Source: Salipiger sp. H15 (GTDB lineage Bacteria > Pseudomonadota > Alphaproteobacteria > Rhodobacterales > Rhodobacteraceae). Taken from it: a stretch of 64,000 bases of DNA. Within the stretch, counting starts at the first letter, position 1. Every line of letters begins with the position of its first letter. The translations under genes were made by a program, and so were the position numbers. Below the pieces are notes generated by a model. It did no database searches. It was given only the letters and a program-made list of their open reading frames with translations, and had not been told where the DNA came from. The stretch lies in NCBI RefSeq assembly GCF_040409955.1, contig NZ_CP123384.1, positions 1,336,501 through 1,400,500 of the forward strand, in the 5' to 3' direction. Positions 1-8,235 of this stretch are shown piece after piece.

Positions 1-1029
1 CTCCGAGAGGTCGCGCGCGGCCATGCCGAAATGGCGGTCGAGGTTCTCGACCCGGTCTTCCAGCCGCTCGATGTCCTGGTGCAGAAGCCCCAGCTCGCGC
101 CGGATCGCCCCGGCCTGCTCGCGCATCCGGGCATCCTTGAGCACCGCGCGCAGCGTGTTGAGCGTGGCCATGCAGGTGGTCGGCGAGACGATCCAGACCC
201 GCAGCGAGAAGCCTTCGCGCACCACCTCGGGGAAGCTGGCGTGCAGCTCGGCATAGACCGCCTCGGAGGGCAGGAACATCAGCGCGGACTCGGCGGTCTC
301 GCCATCGAGGATGTAGCGGTCCGAGATGTCGCGCAGGTGCTTGCGCACCGACATGCGAAAAGCCTGACCGGCGCGCTGCTTCGCTTCGGGCGTGTCGGCG
401 CGGCGCAGCATCTCGTAGGCCTCGAGCGGGAACTTGGCGTCGATGACGATGTGCCCCGGCGGCTCGGGCAACTTGATCAGGCAGTCGGCGCGGCGGCCGT
501 TCGACAGCGTCGCCTGCATCACGTAGCTGTCTGGCGGCAGCGCCTTCGAGACGATGTCGTTGAGCTGGATCTCGCCAAAGGCGCCGCGGGTCTGCTTGTT
601 CGACAGGATGTCCTGCAGCGACAGCACGTCGCCGGAAAGCCGGGTGATGTTCTCCTGCGCCGCGTCGATCGTCTTCAGCCGCTCCTGCAGCTGGCCCAGC
701 GAATGCGCGGTGCGGCGGGCGGTGCCATGCAGGTTCTCGGCCATGTTCTGCTGCACCTGCGCGAGGCGCTTTTCCATCAGTTGCAGCATGGCATTCTGGC
801 TTTTCACCTGCGCCTCGGAGACATGGTGCAGCCCGCCGGCGAGCCGCTCCTGCCCTTCCGACAGCGCCTGCACCCGCTGCGACAGCTGGCTGAGCGGGTA
901 GCCGAGCCGGGCGGCGCGGTTCGAGGCGCGGATCGACATGATGAGCAGCAGCGCAAGCAGGGCGACGCCCGCGGCGGCCCAGAGGCGCGGGTCATCGACG
1001 GCGATGCTCTGCCCGGCGATCTCGATCAT
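1..1029 (-). CDS. rmuC: DNA recombination protein RmuC family (3' part beyond window)
   Basis: The frame runs from an ATG at 1029 leftwards off the window edge without a stop, giving at least 343 residues. It opens with a short hydrophobic segment (about residues 14-31), continues with a long helical, coiled-coil-like stretch, and then enters the conserved RmuC core (LSLQDILSNKQTRG, followed by FGEIQLNDIV and VIDAKFPLEAYE). RmuC proteins are nuclease-fold proteins that limit inversions between short inverted repeats. The start overlaps the mutL stop as ATGA, so the two are probably translated from one mRNA. The C-terminus is not visible. Confidence 0.88.
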   Translation of the reverse strand, partial: MIEIAGQSIAVDDPRLWAAAGVALLALLLIMSIRASNRAARLGYPLSQLSQRVQALSEGQERLAGGLHHVSEAQVKSQNAMLQLMEKRLAQVQQNMAENLHGTARRTAHSLGQLQERLKTIDAAQENITRLSGDVLSLQDILSNKQTRGAFGEIQLNDIVSKALPPDSYVMQATLSNGRRADCLIKLPEPPGHIVIDAKFPLEAYEMLRRADTPEAKQRAGQAFRMSVRKHLRDISDRYILDGETAESALMFLPSEAVYAELHASFPEVVREGFSLRVWIVSPTTCMATLNTLRAVLKDARMREQAGAIRRELGLLHQDIERLEDRVENLDRHFGMAARDLSE

Positions 1030-3005
1030 GTGCGGCCGAACAGCCTCTCGATGTCCGACAGCTTCAGCTCGACATAGGTGGGGCGGCCGTGGTTGCACTG
1101 GCCGGAATGCGGCGTCGCCTCCATCTCGCGCAGGAGGGCGTTCATCTCCTCGGCGCGCATCCGGCGACCCGAGCGGATCGAGCCGTGGCAGGCGACGCGG
1201 CTGAGGATCGCCTCGAGCTTTTCCTGCACCAGCTGCGAGCTGCCGTAATCCGCCAGCTCGTCGAGGATGTCGCGGATCAGCGCCTCGGCATTCACCTCGC
1301 CAAGGATCGCGGGAGTCTCGCGCACCGCCAGCGCGCCGCCGCCGAAGGGCTCGATCGAGAGACCCATGTGCGCCAAATCCTCGGCGATGTCGAGCAGGCG
1401 CGACTGGTCGTCCTGCGACAGCTCGACGATCTCGGGGATCAGCAGCGCCTGCGCCGCGACGCCGCGCTCGGCCATCTGGCGCTTGAGCTTTTCATAGACC
1501 AGCCGCTCGTGCGCGGCGTGCTGGTCGACGATGACGATGCCGGTCTCGGTCTGGGCGATGATGTAGTTCTCGTGCACCTGACCCCGCGCCGCGCCGAGCG
1601 GCAGGTGCGCGGCCTCGGGCGCCTCGGGCATGTCCTCGACCACGCGGCCGGACCAGCTGCCGCCCATCTCGGCGAAGCCCTGCGCCTGCGGGATGCGCGG
1701 CGGGGCGGGGACGAAATTGGGGTCGGGCGCCTGCGCAGCATAGGCTGCGCTGCGCGCCCCGGCCGAGGGGCGGTCCATCTGGTAGACGCGCGGGCTGGCG
1801 ACCCCCTCGGGGCGCGCGCCAAGCGGCGCGCCGCCGCCATAGGCGCCGAAGCTGCTCTCGCGCGGCAGCTCGGAGGGGACCTGCGCCGACTCGATGGGGC
1901 GGAAGTCGTGCCGCACCTCGGGGCGCAGCGCGGCCAGCGTGTCGGCCGCCACGGTGCTCGAGGCGCGGTGCCCGGCCCCGGCCAGCGCGTGGCGCAGCGC
2001 CGAGACGATGAGCCCGCGCACCAGCCCCGGCTCGCGGAAGCGCACCTCGGATTTCGCCGGGTGCACGTTGACGTCCACCAGATGCGGGTCGCAGTCGACG
2101 AAGAGCGCCACCGCCGGGTGCCGGTCGCGGCTCAGGTAATCGGCATAGGCCCCGCGCAGCGCGCCGAAGAGCAGCTTGTCCTGCACCGGGCGGCCGTTGA
2201 CGAAGAGGTGCTGCGCAACCGAGGAACCGCGCGAATAGGTCGGCAGCGCCGCGTAGCCGGTGAGCCGGAAGCCGTCGCGCTCGGCGTCGATGGCCAGCGC
2301 GTTGTTGGTGAACTCGGCGCCCAGCACCTGCGCAAGCCGGCCTCTCAATGCGTCGAAGAGATCGCCCGAGACCGCGTCGGCACGGAAGCTCACCCGGTCC
2401 TTGCCGCCCGAGACGTCGCGCAGGGTGAAGCCGACCGAGGGCTCGGCCATGGCCAGCCGCTTCATCACGTCCGAGACCGACATCATCTCGGCCCGATCGG
2501 TGCGCAGGAACTTCAGCCGGGCCGGTGTGGCGAAGAAGAGATCGCGCAGGGTGACCACGGTGCCGGGGTTCAGCGCCGCCGGTTTCACCGCGCCCATCTG
2601 ACCGCCCGACACGGCGATCTCGGCCCCGTCCTGCCCGGCGATGCGGCTCTGGATGGTCAGCCGCCCCACCGCACCGAGCGAGGGCAGCGCCTCGCCGCGG
2701 AAGCCGAAGCTGTGGATGTTCAGCAGGTCCGAGCCGTCGATCTTCGATGTGGCATGGCGCGACAGCGCCAGCGGCAGCTCGTCGGGACCCATGCCGCAGC
2801 CGTCGTCGCTGACCCGGATCAGCGTCTTGCCGCCGTCGGCGATCTCGACCGTGACACGGGTGGCGCCGGCGTCGATGGCGTTCTCGACCAGCTCCTTGAC
2901 CGCAGAGGCCGGGCGCTCGACCACCTCGCCGGCGGCGATGCGGTTGATCGCGGCCTCGTCGAGCTGTCGAATGACGGGACGCATATTGGGGCTGTGGGTG
3001 TTCAT
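1026..3005 (-). CDS. mutL: DNA mismatch repair endonuclease MutL
   Basis: A protein of 659 residues with the GHKL ATPase motifs at the N-terminus (ELVENAIDAGA near 38-48, DDGCGM near 67-72, GFRGEAL near 101-107), a variable linker of roughly 330-470, and a C-terminal dimerisation domain. The endonuclease motif DQHA-x2-E-x4-E is intact at 494-505, as expected for a bacterium without MutH: MutL nicks the daughter strand after MutS binds a mismatch. A later start at Met8 is possible. It lies downstream of the ybaK-type gene and overlaps rmuC by 4 bases. Confidence 0.97.
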   Translation of the reverse strand: MNTHSPNMRPVIRQLDEAAINRIAAGEVVERPASAVKELVENAIDAGATRVTVEIADGGKTLIRVSDDGCGMGPDELPLALSRHATSKIDGSDLLNIHSFGFRGEALPSLGAVGRLTIQSRIAGQDGAEIAVSGGQMGAVKPAALNPGTVVTLRDLFFATPARLKFLRTDRAEMMSVSDVMKRLAMAEPSVGFTLRDVSGGKDRVSFRADAVSGDLFDALRGRLAQVLGAEFTNNALAIDAERDGFRLTGYAALPTYSRGSSVAQHLFVNGRPVQDKLLFGALRGAYADYLSRDRHPAVALFVDCDPHLVDVNVHPAKSEVRFREPGLVRGLIVSALRHALAGAGHRASSTVAADTLAALRPEVRHDFRPIESAQVPSELPRESSFGAYGGGAPLGARPEGVASPRVYQMDRPSAGARSAAYAAQAPDPNFVPAPPRIPQAQGFAEMGGSWSGRVVEDMPEAPEAAHLPLGAARGQVHENYIIAQTETGIVIVDQHAAHERLVYEKLKRQMAERGVAAQALLIPEIVELSQDDQSRLLDIAEDLAHMGLSIEPFGGGALAVRETPAILGEVNAEALIRDILDELADYGSSQLVQEKLEAILSRVACHGSIRSGRRMRAEEMNALLREMEATPHSGQCNHGRPTYVELKLSDIERLFGRT

Positions 3006-3069
3006 GCCACCATACCTAGCAGGGATTTCGCGATTCTGGAACGGATTGCGCCGGGGCGGCGCGGTGCGG

Positions 3070-3546
3070 TCAGTCCGCCGCCAGCGGGGCCGCCCTGCCG
3101 CCCGAGACCTCTAGCGCATCACCGGGGGTGACCACCACCATCAATCCGCGCCGTCCGCCGTTCAGCACGATGCGCTCTGCCGCCATGGCGCTCGACTCGA
3201 AGGCGGTGGGCACGCGCTTCTTCTGCCCGAAGGGGCTGATCCCGCCGGTGTGCATCCCGGTCAGCCGTTCGGCCTTGGCAGGGTCCATCATCTGCGCCGA
3301 CTTGCCGCCGAAGGCGCTGGCGACCCGCTTCATCGACAGCGACCCGCCCGACGGGAGCACGGCGCAGCAGGGCTTGCCGTCGACCTCGACCATCAGCGTC
3401 TTGAGCACCTTTTCCGGGTCCCAGCCGATCGCCTCGGCGGCGTGCAGGCCGATCTGCGCCTGCCCTGAGACGTAGTCGTATTCCAGCAGCTCGAACTCCA
3501 CCTTGGCGCGCGTCAGCGCCTGCGTGGCCGGTGTGCCCTTGCTCAT
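3070..3546 (-). CDS. ybaK: YbaK/EbsC-type aminoacyl-tRNA deacylase
   Basis: 158 residues of the YbaK/ProX editing-domain family, which hydrolyses mischarged tRNAs (typically Cys-tRNA-Pro) in trans. Family features visible are the GWDPEKVLKTLMVEVDGKPCCAVLP region, the conserved lysine in SMKRVASAFGGK, and the GGISPFGQKK loop. The reading frame is open further upstream, but the start chosen here is the ATG at 3546, which overlaps the preceding DUF4186 stop as ATGA and gives the usual family length. It is third in a tight series (IMPACT, DUF4186, YbaK) ahead of mutL. Confidence 0.9.
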   Translation of the reverse strand: MSKGTPATQALTRAKVEFELLEYDYVSGQAQIGLHAAEAIGWDPEKVLKTLMVEVDGKPCCAVLPSGGSLSMKRVASAFGGKSAQMMDPAKAERLTGMHTGGISPFGQKKRVPTAFESSAMAAERIVLNGGRRGLMVVVTPGDALEVSGGRAAPLAAD

Positions 3547-3905
3547 CCCCGATACCCCATCTGCCGGTCGATCCACGCGAGGATGACCGCCACCACCCGC
3601 GCCTGCTCTTTCTCGCTCAGCGCGCGCCCCGCCGCCAGCCCGTGCCATTTGGCAAGGCAGCCCCGGCAGCAGGTCGCCGTGGCATGCTGCGCGACGAAGA
3701 CCGGGTGGCCGCGCATCGGTGTCTGCTTGCCGTCGTTCTTCGGCTGCGCCGGGGCGAGCCTCTCGGCGATGAAATCCCGCGCGTGCGACAGGATCACGTC
3801 GCGGCCCTTCTCGTCGGCATAGGCGCGCTCCTTCGGGCCGAGCCGGAAACGGCTGCGGAATGGCGAGCGGGCCAGCCGGTCGAAGAGCAGACCCGAGGCG
3901 CTCAT
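3543..3905 (-). CDS. DUF4186 family protein
   Basis: A soluble protein of 120 residues recognised as DUF4186 by its block RLAPAQPKNDGKQTPMRGHP followed by VFVAQHATATCCRGCLAKWH. The closely spaced cysteines and histidines (CCRGC and KWH) look like a metal-binding cluster, but no biochemical role is established that I know of. Both ends overlap neighbours as ATGA, with the IMPACT-family gene before it and the YbaK deacylase after it, so the three are almost certainly co-translated. The function can only be guessed from that context (translation or stress quality control). Confidence 0.85.
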   Translation of the reverse strand: MSASGLLFDRLARSPFRSRFRLGPKERAYADEKGRDVILSHARDFIAERLAPAQPKNDGKQTPMRGHPVFVAQHATATCCRGCLAKWHGLAAGRALSEKEQARVVAVILAWIDRQMGYRG

Positions 3906-4252
3906 TCCATGCTCTCGATATAGGTGCGCACCGCGTCCTGCACGTGGCGGAACCGGTCGCCGCCGAGGTGCTTGCCGCCGTACCAGCGGGTGACCACGAT
4001 GATGTGGTCCTTCAGCCCCTCGCGCTCGAGCATGCGCAGGATCACCATGCCCGCGCCGCTCTCGCCGTCATCGTTCTTGATCGGCGCCTCGTCCGTCAGC
4101 AACCCCCAGGTGTTGTGCGTGGCCTTGGCGAACTTCTTGTTGCGCTTGAGCTCCTTGAGGAAGGCCTTGGCCTCTTCCTCCGAGGCGCAGGGCCCGCCCG
4201 AGACGGCGTATTTCGAGCCGCGGTCGCTTATGATGTTCTCGAGAATGCGCAT
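3902..4252 (-). CDS. IMPACT/YigZ (UPF0029) family protein
   Basis: 116 residues matching the IMPACT N-terminal domain: SGGPCASEEEAKAFL, the DDGESGAGM motif and the diagnostic VTRWYGGKHLGGDRF signature. Members such as E. coli YigZ and yeast Yih1 are linked to translation regulation; the bacterial role is unsettled. This is the short single-domain form without the C-terminal DUF1949 domain. It is the first gene of the overlapping trio with DUF4186 and YbaK, and begins 39 bases after the end of ada on the same strand. Confidence 0.9.
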   Translation of the reverse strand: MRILENIISDRGSKYAVSGGPCASEEEAKAFLKELKRNKKFAKATHNTWGLLTDEAPIKNDDGESGAGMVILRMLEREGLKDHIIVVTRWYGGKHLGGDRFRHVQDAVRTYIESME

Positions 4253-4291
4253 GCCAGAGGCGTAAGCCGCGCCGCGCCAGCGCGCAAGCCT

Positions 4292-5347
4292 TCAGCCCGC
4301 GCGGTAGCCTCGCTCGATCTCCAGCAGCCGCTGCTTGCGCCAGAGCCCGCCGCCGTAGCCGGTGAGCGAGCCGTCGGCGCCGATCACCCGGTGGCAGGGG
4401 ATCACCAGCGCGATCTGGTTGGCGCCGTTGGCCTGGGCCACCGCCCGCGTCGCCGTGGGCCGCCCCAGCGCCTGTGCCAGCGCGCCGTAGCTGCGCGTCT
4501 CGCCCGCCGGGATCTCGCGCAGGGCGCGCCAGACCGACTTGCTGAACTCCGGGCCGTGCAGCGCCAGCGGCGTGTCGAAGACGGCGCTTTCCCCGGCGAA
4601 GAACCGCGCCAGCTCCTCGCGGATCTGGTCGGAAGTCTCGAACCGCCCCACGCCGATCTCGTTCCCCGCGCCCTTGCGCAGCTTCTCGAGCTCGCGCGGC
4701 AGCGCCTTGCGGTCGATGAATTCCAGCAGGTGCAGGTGGCCCTTTGAGCAGACCGAGACCATGTCGCCGAGCGGCGTCTCGATCCAGTCCGCGCGCAGCA
4801 GCGCGTCGGGCTTCAGCGCCCCCGGCGCCACGCCGAGCGCCTTGGCAAAGCCCGCGCGGAAGGCGCTGGCGCTCTCGAACCCGGCATCAAGCTGCGCCTC
4901 GATCACCGGCGCGCCCGAGGCCAGCGCGGTGAAGCCCTCGCGCAGCCGCCGCTGCCGGGCCATCTCGAGGAAGGTCATGCCGAAGTTGCGCTTGAAGCTC
5001 CGCCGCACCGTCGAGGGATCGAGCCCCATGGCCACAAGGTCGGGCTCGGACCAGCGGAATGCGGGCCGCGCGTCGAGCGCCTCGAGCAGCCGGGCGATGA
5101 CCGGGTCGCCCTTGGCCATGGGCGCCAGCGGGTGGCAGCGCTTGCAGGGGCGGAACCCGGCGGTGATGCACTCGCCCACGGTCTCGTGGAAGGTGCAGTT
5201 CGCGCGCAGGGGCTTGCGCGCGGGACAGGTCAGCCGGCAGAAGATGCCGGTCGAGGCGACGCAGACATAGGCCCGGCCATCGTAGGACGGGTCCCGGTCG
5301 AGCAGCGCCTGGTAGAGCGTGTCGGGATCTGGAAGGGCAAACAGCAT
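4292..5347 (-). CDS. ada: Ada-type bifunctional methyl-transferase and transcriptional activator
   Basis: 351 residues, close to E. coli Ada (354). The N-terminal zinc/methyl-acceptor domain has Cys37, Cys41, Cys68 and Cys71 in the Ada spacing (CRLTC and CKRC). An AraC-type helix-turn-helix follows (about 95-180, with DPSTVRRSFKRNFGMTF). The C-terminal O6-methylguanine transferase domain carries the acceptor motif IPCHRVIG with Cys318. It repairs methylated DNA and, once methylated on the N-domain, activates the adaptive response. All functional cysteines are present, so it should be the full bifunctional protein. Confidence 0.96.
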   Translation of the reverse strand: MLFALPDPDTLYQALLDRDPSYDGRAYVCVASTGIFCRLTCPARKPLRANCTFHETVGECITAGFRPCKRCHPLAPMAKGDPVIARLLEALDARPAFRWSEPDLVAMGLDPSTVRRSFKRNFGMTFLEMARQRRLREGFTALASGAPVIEAQLDAGFESASAFRAGFAKALGVAPGALKPDALLRADWIETPLGDMVSVCSKGHLHLLEFIDRKALPRELEKLRKGAGNEIGVGRFETSDQIREELARFFAGESAVFDTPLALHGPEFSKSVWRALREIPAGETRSYGALAQALGRPTATRAVAQANGANQIALVIPCHRVIGADGSLTGYGGGLWRKQRLLEIERGYRAG

Positions 5348-5500
5348 GGCCCGACTCTAGCCGATCCGCGCGCGCCGCGCCGCCGGAAATCGGGCGTCTA
5401 TTCGCCATCGCTCGCCGCGCCGCCGCAGCCCCTTGCCAAGCCGCGTCGGAACCCCAGATAAGACAGATAGCGAAATCGAGATATGAAGAGGACTCGCGCG

Positions 5501-5875
5501 ATGAAGACCGAGCAAGTGGGCAGCGCCCTGCTGGAGACCTGGACCGTGGACGAGGTGGCCGGGGCCTTCGCCCGCAACGAGATCGTGCTCATCGACGTGC
5601 GCACGCCGCAGGAATACATGTTCGAGCACATCGAGGGCGCGCTGCTGATGCCCATGGCCTTCTTCAAGCCCGAGAAGCTGCCGGGGCAGGGCGAGAAGCG
5701 CATCGTGCTGCATTGCGGCTCGGGCGCGCGCTCCGAGCGGGTCGCCCGCGCCGCGCTGGCCGCCGGCATCGCCCGCATCGCCCACATGGAAGGGGGCTTC
5801 GGCGCCTGGAAGGGCAGCCACAAGCCCTACATCGGCACCAACATGGCGACCGGCGCGCCGGTCCCGGTCAGCTGA
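5501..5875 (+). CDS. Rhodanese-like domain protein
   Basis: A single rhodanese domain of 124 residues: VLIDVRTPQEYMFEHIEGA near the N-terminus and the active-site loop HCGSGARSERVA with the catalytic cysteine, so sulfur transfer is plausible. The frame can also begin at an ATG at 5483, but 5501 is preferred because AGAGGA lies 8 bases upstream of it. It is divergent from ada and followed by a repeat element and the convergent GntR-type gene. The physiological sulfur donor or acceptor cannot be told from the sequence. Confidence 0.88.
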   Translation: MKTEQVGSALLETWTVDEVAGAFARNEIVLIDVRTPQEYMFEHIEGALLMPMAFFKPEKLPGQGEKRIVLHCGSGARSERVARAALAAGIARIAHMEGGFGAWKGSHKPYIGTNMATGAPVPVS

Positions 5876-5890
5876 GCCGCCGCGCCCCGA

Positions 5891-5958
5891 CCTTCTTCTC
5901 TTTCCAAATACGCCGGGGGGTGAATTGGCCGCAGGCCAAGAGGGGGGCAGCGCCCCCC
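5891..5958 (-). repeat. Composite gene-end repeat, copy A
   Basis: Between the convergent rhodanese and GntR genes. In minus-strand reading there is a GC hairpin (arms 5942-5948 and 5952-5958, loop AGC), then an unpaired stretch, then CCCCCCGGCGTATTTGG followed by AAAGAGAAGAAGG (5891-5920). The same hairpin-plus-tail layout recurs at 24854-24906 and 45761-45829. The hairpin could also end transcription. Confidence 0.75.
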
Positions 5959-5970
5959 TTTCCGCCCGCG

Positions 5971-6741
5971 TCAGCCGCGCCCCGTCACCCGGTCGAAGCG
6001 CTGGCGGGCGACGTCCTCGTCGCGCGTTGCCTTGCGGTCGGCGACCAGCGCCGCCTCGACGTAGCCGAGGTGGGCCTGCACCGCCGCCTTCGCCCCCGCC
6101 GCGTCGCGTGCCTGCAGCGCCGCGTTGATCGCCCGGTGCTGCTCGAGCAGCGCCTCGCGCGTGGTGCGCTGCTTGAACATGACGGTGCGGTTGTAGAACA
6201 CCCCCTCGCGCAGCAGCTGGTACATCGAGCGCATCATGTGCAGCATGATGACATTGTGGCTGGCCTCGATGATCGCGAGGTGGAAGTCGGCGTCGAGCCG
6301 CGCCTCCTCGGCCGGGTTCCGCTTCAGGTGCGCCGCCGCCATCTTCTCGAAGAGCGCGTCGATCACCTTGAGATCCGAGGGCGTGCCATGTTCCGCCGCG
6401 CGCTCGGCGGCCAGCCCCTCCATGTCGCGCCGGAAGCTGAGGTAGTCGAAGACCGCCTCGTCATGCTTGGAGAATAGCTGGATCAGCGCGTCGGAGAAGG
6501 CCGAGCCCAGCACCTCGGTGACGAAGATGCCGGCCCCGGCACGGGTCTCGAGCAGGCCGCGCGCCTGCAGGTCGGCGACCGCCTCGCGCAGCGAGGGGCG
6601 CGACACGCCGAGCCGTTCCGAGAGTTCGCGCTCCGCCGGCAGGCGCTCGCCCGGGCGCAGGATGCCGCGCAGGATCAGCTCCTCGATCTGCCGCACCACG
6701 GCGCTGGAGAGTTTCTCGGACTGGACGGGGCGGAAGGGCAT
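5971..6741 (-). CDS. FadR-subfamily GntR transcriptional regulator (FCD domain)
   Basis: 256 residues. A winged helix-turn-helix occupies about residues 10-75 (RPGERLPAERELSERLGVSR, then PSLREAVADLQARGLLE), and an all-helical FCD ligand domain follows, with the acidic/histidine set (DADFHLAI, EQHRAI) expected to bind a metal and a carboxylate ligand. Relatives such as PdhR, LldR and GlcC sense pyruvate, lactate or glycolate. No catabolic gene is adjacent, so the regulon is unknown. An inverted repeat just upstream of its start suggests self-regulation. Confidence 0.9.
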   Translation of the reverse strand: MPFRPVQSEKLSSAVVRQIEELILRGILRPGERLPAERELSERLGVSRPSLREAVADLQARGLLETRAGAGIFVTEVLGSAFSDALIQLFSKHDEAVFDYLSFRRDMEGLAAERAAEHGTPSDLKVIDALFEKMAAAHLKRNPAEEARLDADFHLAIIEASHNVIMLHMMRSMYQLLREGVFYNRTVMFKQRTTREALLEQHRAINAALQARDAAGAKAAVQAHLGYVEAALVADRKATRDEDVARQRFDRVTGRG

Positions 6742-6767
6742 CGGAGACGTCCTGAAGGGCGGGAATT

Positions 6768-6784
6768 GGTCAGATCATATGACC
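6768..6784. promoter_or_regulatory. Candidate operator for the FadR-type regulator
   Basis: An inverted repeat GGTCA-N7-TGACC begins 27 bases upstream of the regulator's ATG (6741). Operators of the GntR/FadR family are short palindromes of about this size with GGT/ACC half-sites, so this is a reasonable autoregulatory site. It has not been matched to any known motif collection. Confidence 0.5.
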
Positions 6785-6832
6785 GCAGGGGCCGCGTCTC
6801 AAGCGCGACGGAAGGAGAGGTCGGGCAAAGCC

Positions 6833-7279
6833 CTACCAGCGCGACAGCGCGTCCTCGTCCTCGTCCTTGGCGGCGACCCACGACGTGCCACTGGTGCCGC
6901 TTTCCTTCTTCCAGAAGGGCGCGCGGGACTTGAGGTAGTCCATCAGGAACTCCGCCGCCTCGAAGGCGTGGCCGCGGTGCTTCGAAGCCGTGGCGACCAT
7001 CATGATACGCTCGCCCGGGCCCATGCGACCGTAGCGGTGGATCACCAGAACCTCGCCCAGATCCCAGCGCGCCTCGGCTTCGGCGGCGATCTTCTGAAGC
7101 GCCTTGAGGGTCATGCCGGGGTAATGCTCGATCTCCATGGTCTCGAGCGTGCCCGACACGTCGCGCACCACGCCGGTGAAGGTCACCACCGCGCCGAGAT
7201 CGGCGCGGCCCGCGGCGAAAGCCTCGGCCTCGGCGCCGAAGTCGAAGGGCTCTTCCTGCACGGTGACGCGGATTGCCAT
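6833..7279 (-). CDS. moaE: Molybdopterin synthase catalytic subunit MoaE
   Basis: 148 residues with the MoaE hallmarks: GAVVTFTGVVRD, the MEIEHYPGMT segment, VIHRYGRMGPGE, and the active-site lysines in KSRAPFWKKE. With the thiocarboxylated small subunit it inserts sulfur into precursor Z (cPMP) to make molybdopterin. It begins 4 bases after the moaD stop, so the two subunits are co-expressed. Confidence 0.96.
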   Translation of the reverse strand: MAIRVTVQEEPFDFGAEAEAFAAGRADLGAVVTFTGVVRDVSGTLETMEIEHYPGMTLKALQKIAAEAEARWDLGEVLVIHRYGRMGPGERIMMVATASKHRGHAFEAAEFLMDYLKSRAPFWKKESGTSGTSWVAAKDEDEDALSRW

Positions 7280-7283
7280 CGGC

Positions 7284-7529
7284 TCAGCCCCCGGTCATCG
7301 GCGGGAAGAAGGCGACCTCGCGCACGCCGGCGAGCGGCGCGTCGAACTCCGACAGTTCCTGGTCCAGCGCGACACGCAGCGCCGAGAGGTCGGAGAAGGC
7401 CATGGCGTAGCGCTCCTCGCGCCCGCGCAACTCGGCGATGAGGTCGTTCACCGTGGCGGCCTCGGTCTCGTAGCGCTCCTTCGGCAGGCCGATACGCTCG
7501 CGCACCCAGGCGAAATAGAGCAGGTCCAT
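7284..7529 (-). CDS. moaD: Molybdopterin synthase sulfur carrier subunit MoaD
   Basis: 81 residues with a ubiquitin-like fold pattern and the required C-terminal Gly-Gly (PPMTGG), the site of thiocarboxylation. The start ATG at 7529 shares one base with the pgsA stop (TGATG), and moaE follows 4 bases later. Longer upstream readings of this frame lie inside pgsA and are not used. Confidence 0.94.
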   Translation of the reverse strand: MDLLYFAWVRERIGLPKERYETEAATVNDLIAELRGREERYAMAFSDLSALRVALDQELSEFDAPLAGVREVAFFPPMTGG

Positions 7530-8194
7530 CACTTCTCGTCCTTCAGGAACGGCAGGGCCTTCACGAAGTAGTCCCAGCCGGTGATCAGCGTCAGCGCCGC
7601 GGCGATCCACAGCAGCGTCAGGCCGAGGTGCCCGGTCCAGATCATCCCGGCCTCCTGCCAGCGCAGCCCGTGCGGATCGGCGCCGCCCGAATCGAGCGCG
7701 CGGGTGACCGTCTGCTGGTCCAGCGCCTCGACGCTGAGAGCAAGGTAATGCTCGAACACCCCCTGTGAAAAGAGCGTGGCGATGGCGATCATCTGGAACG
7801 TGGTCTTCCACTTGGCGAGCTTGGTCACCTTGAGCGTGCCGGCGACGTCGCCGAGATACTCGCGCAGGCCCGCGACGAAGACCTCGCGGAAGAGGATCAT
7901 GGTCGCCGGCAGCACCAGCCAGGGCGACATCGAGGAATAGCCGACGATCACCATCAGCGCGATCACCACCATCGCCTTGTCGGCGATCGGATCGAGCATG
8001 GCTCCGATCTTGCTTTCCTGCCCCCAGAGCCGCGCGAGGTAGCCGTCGAACCAGTCGGTGACGGCGGCGCTGATGAACAGCAGCAGCGCGAACCAGTCGG
8101 CGAGCGGCCGCGAGAAATAGAGGAACATCACCGCCACGCCGGGGGCGGCGATCAGGCGGAGGGCGGTGAGGATATTTGGAAGGTTCCAGCGCAT
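7529..8194 (-). CDS. pgsA: CDP-diacylglycerol-glycerol-3-phosphate 3-phosphatidyltransferase
   Basis: 221 residues, mostly membrane-embedded. It contains the CDP-alcohol phosphatidyltransferase motif DG-x2-AR-x8-G-x3-D-x3-D (DWFDGYLARLWGQESK onward, ending in LDPIADK), and makes phosphatidylglycerol phosphate for membrane lipid synthesis. The frame is open up to 8239, but the ATG at 8194 (MRWNLPNILTALR) is the start seen in the family and leaves a 41-base gap after recO. It is followed by moaD and moaE with no space. Confidence 0.94.
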   Translation of the reverse strand: MRWNLPNILTALRLIAAPGVAVMFLYFSRPLADWFALLLFISAAVTDWFDGYLARLWGQESKIGAMLDPIADKAMVVIALMVIVGYSSMSPWLVLPATMILFREVFVAGLREYLGDVAGTLKVTKLAKWKTTFQMIAIATLFSQGVFEHYLALSVEALDQQTVTRALDSGGADPHGLRWQEAGMIWTGHLGLTLLWIAAALTLITGWDYFVKALPFLKDEK

Positions 8195-8235
8195 GCGACT
8201 TACGTAGCGCGCTTTTTGGGGAGGGGAAAGACGCC

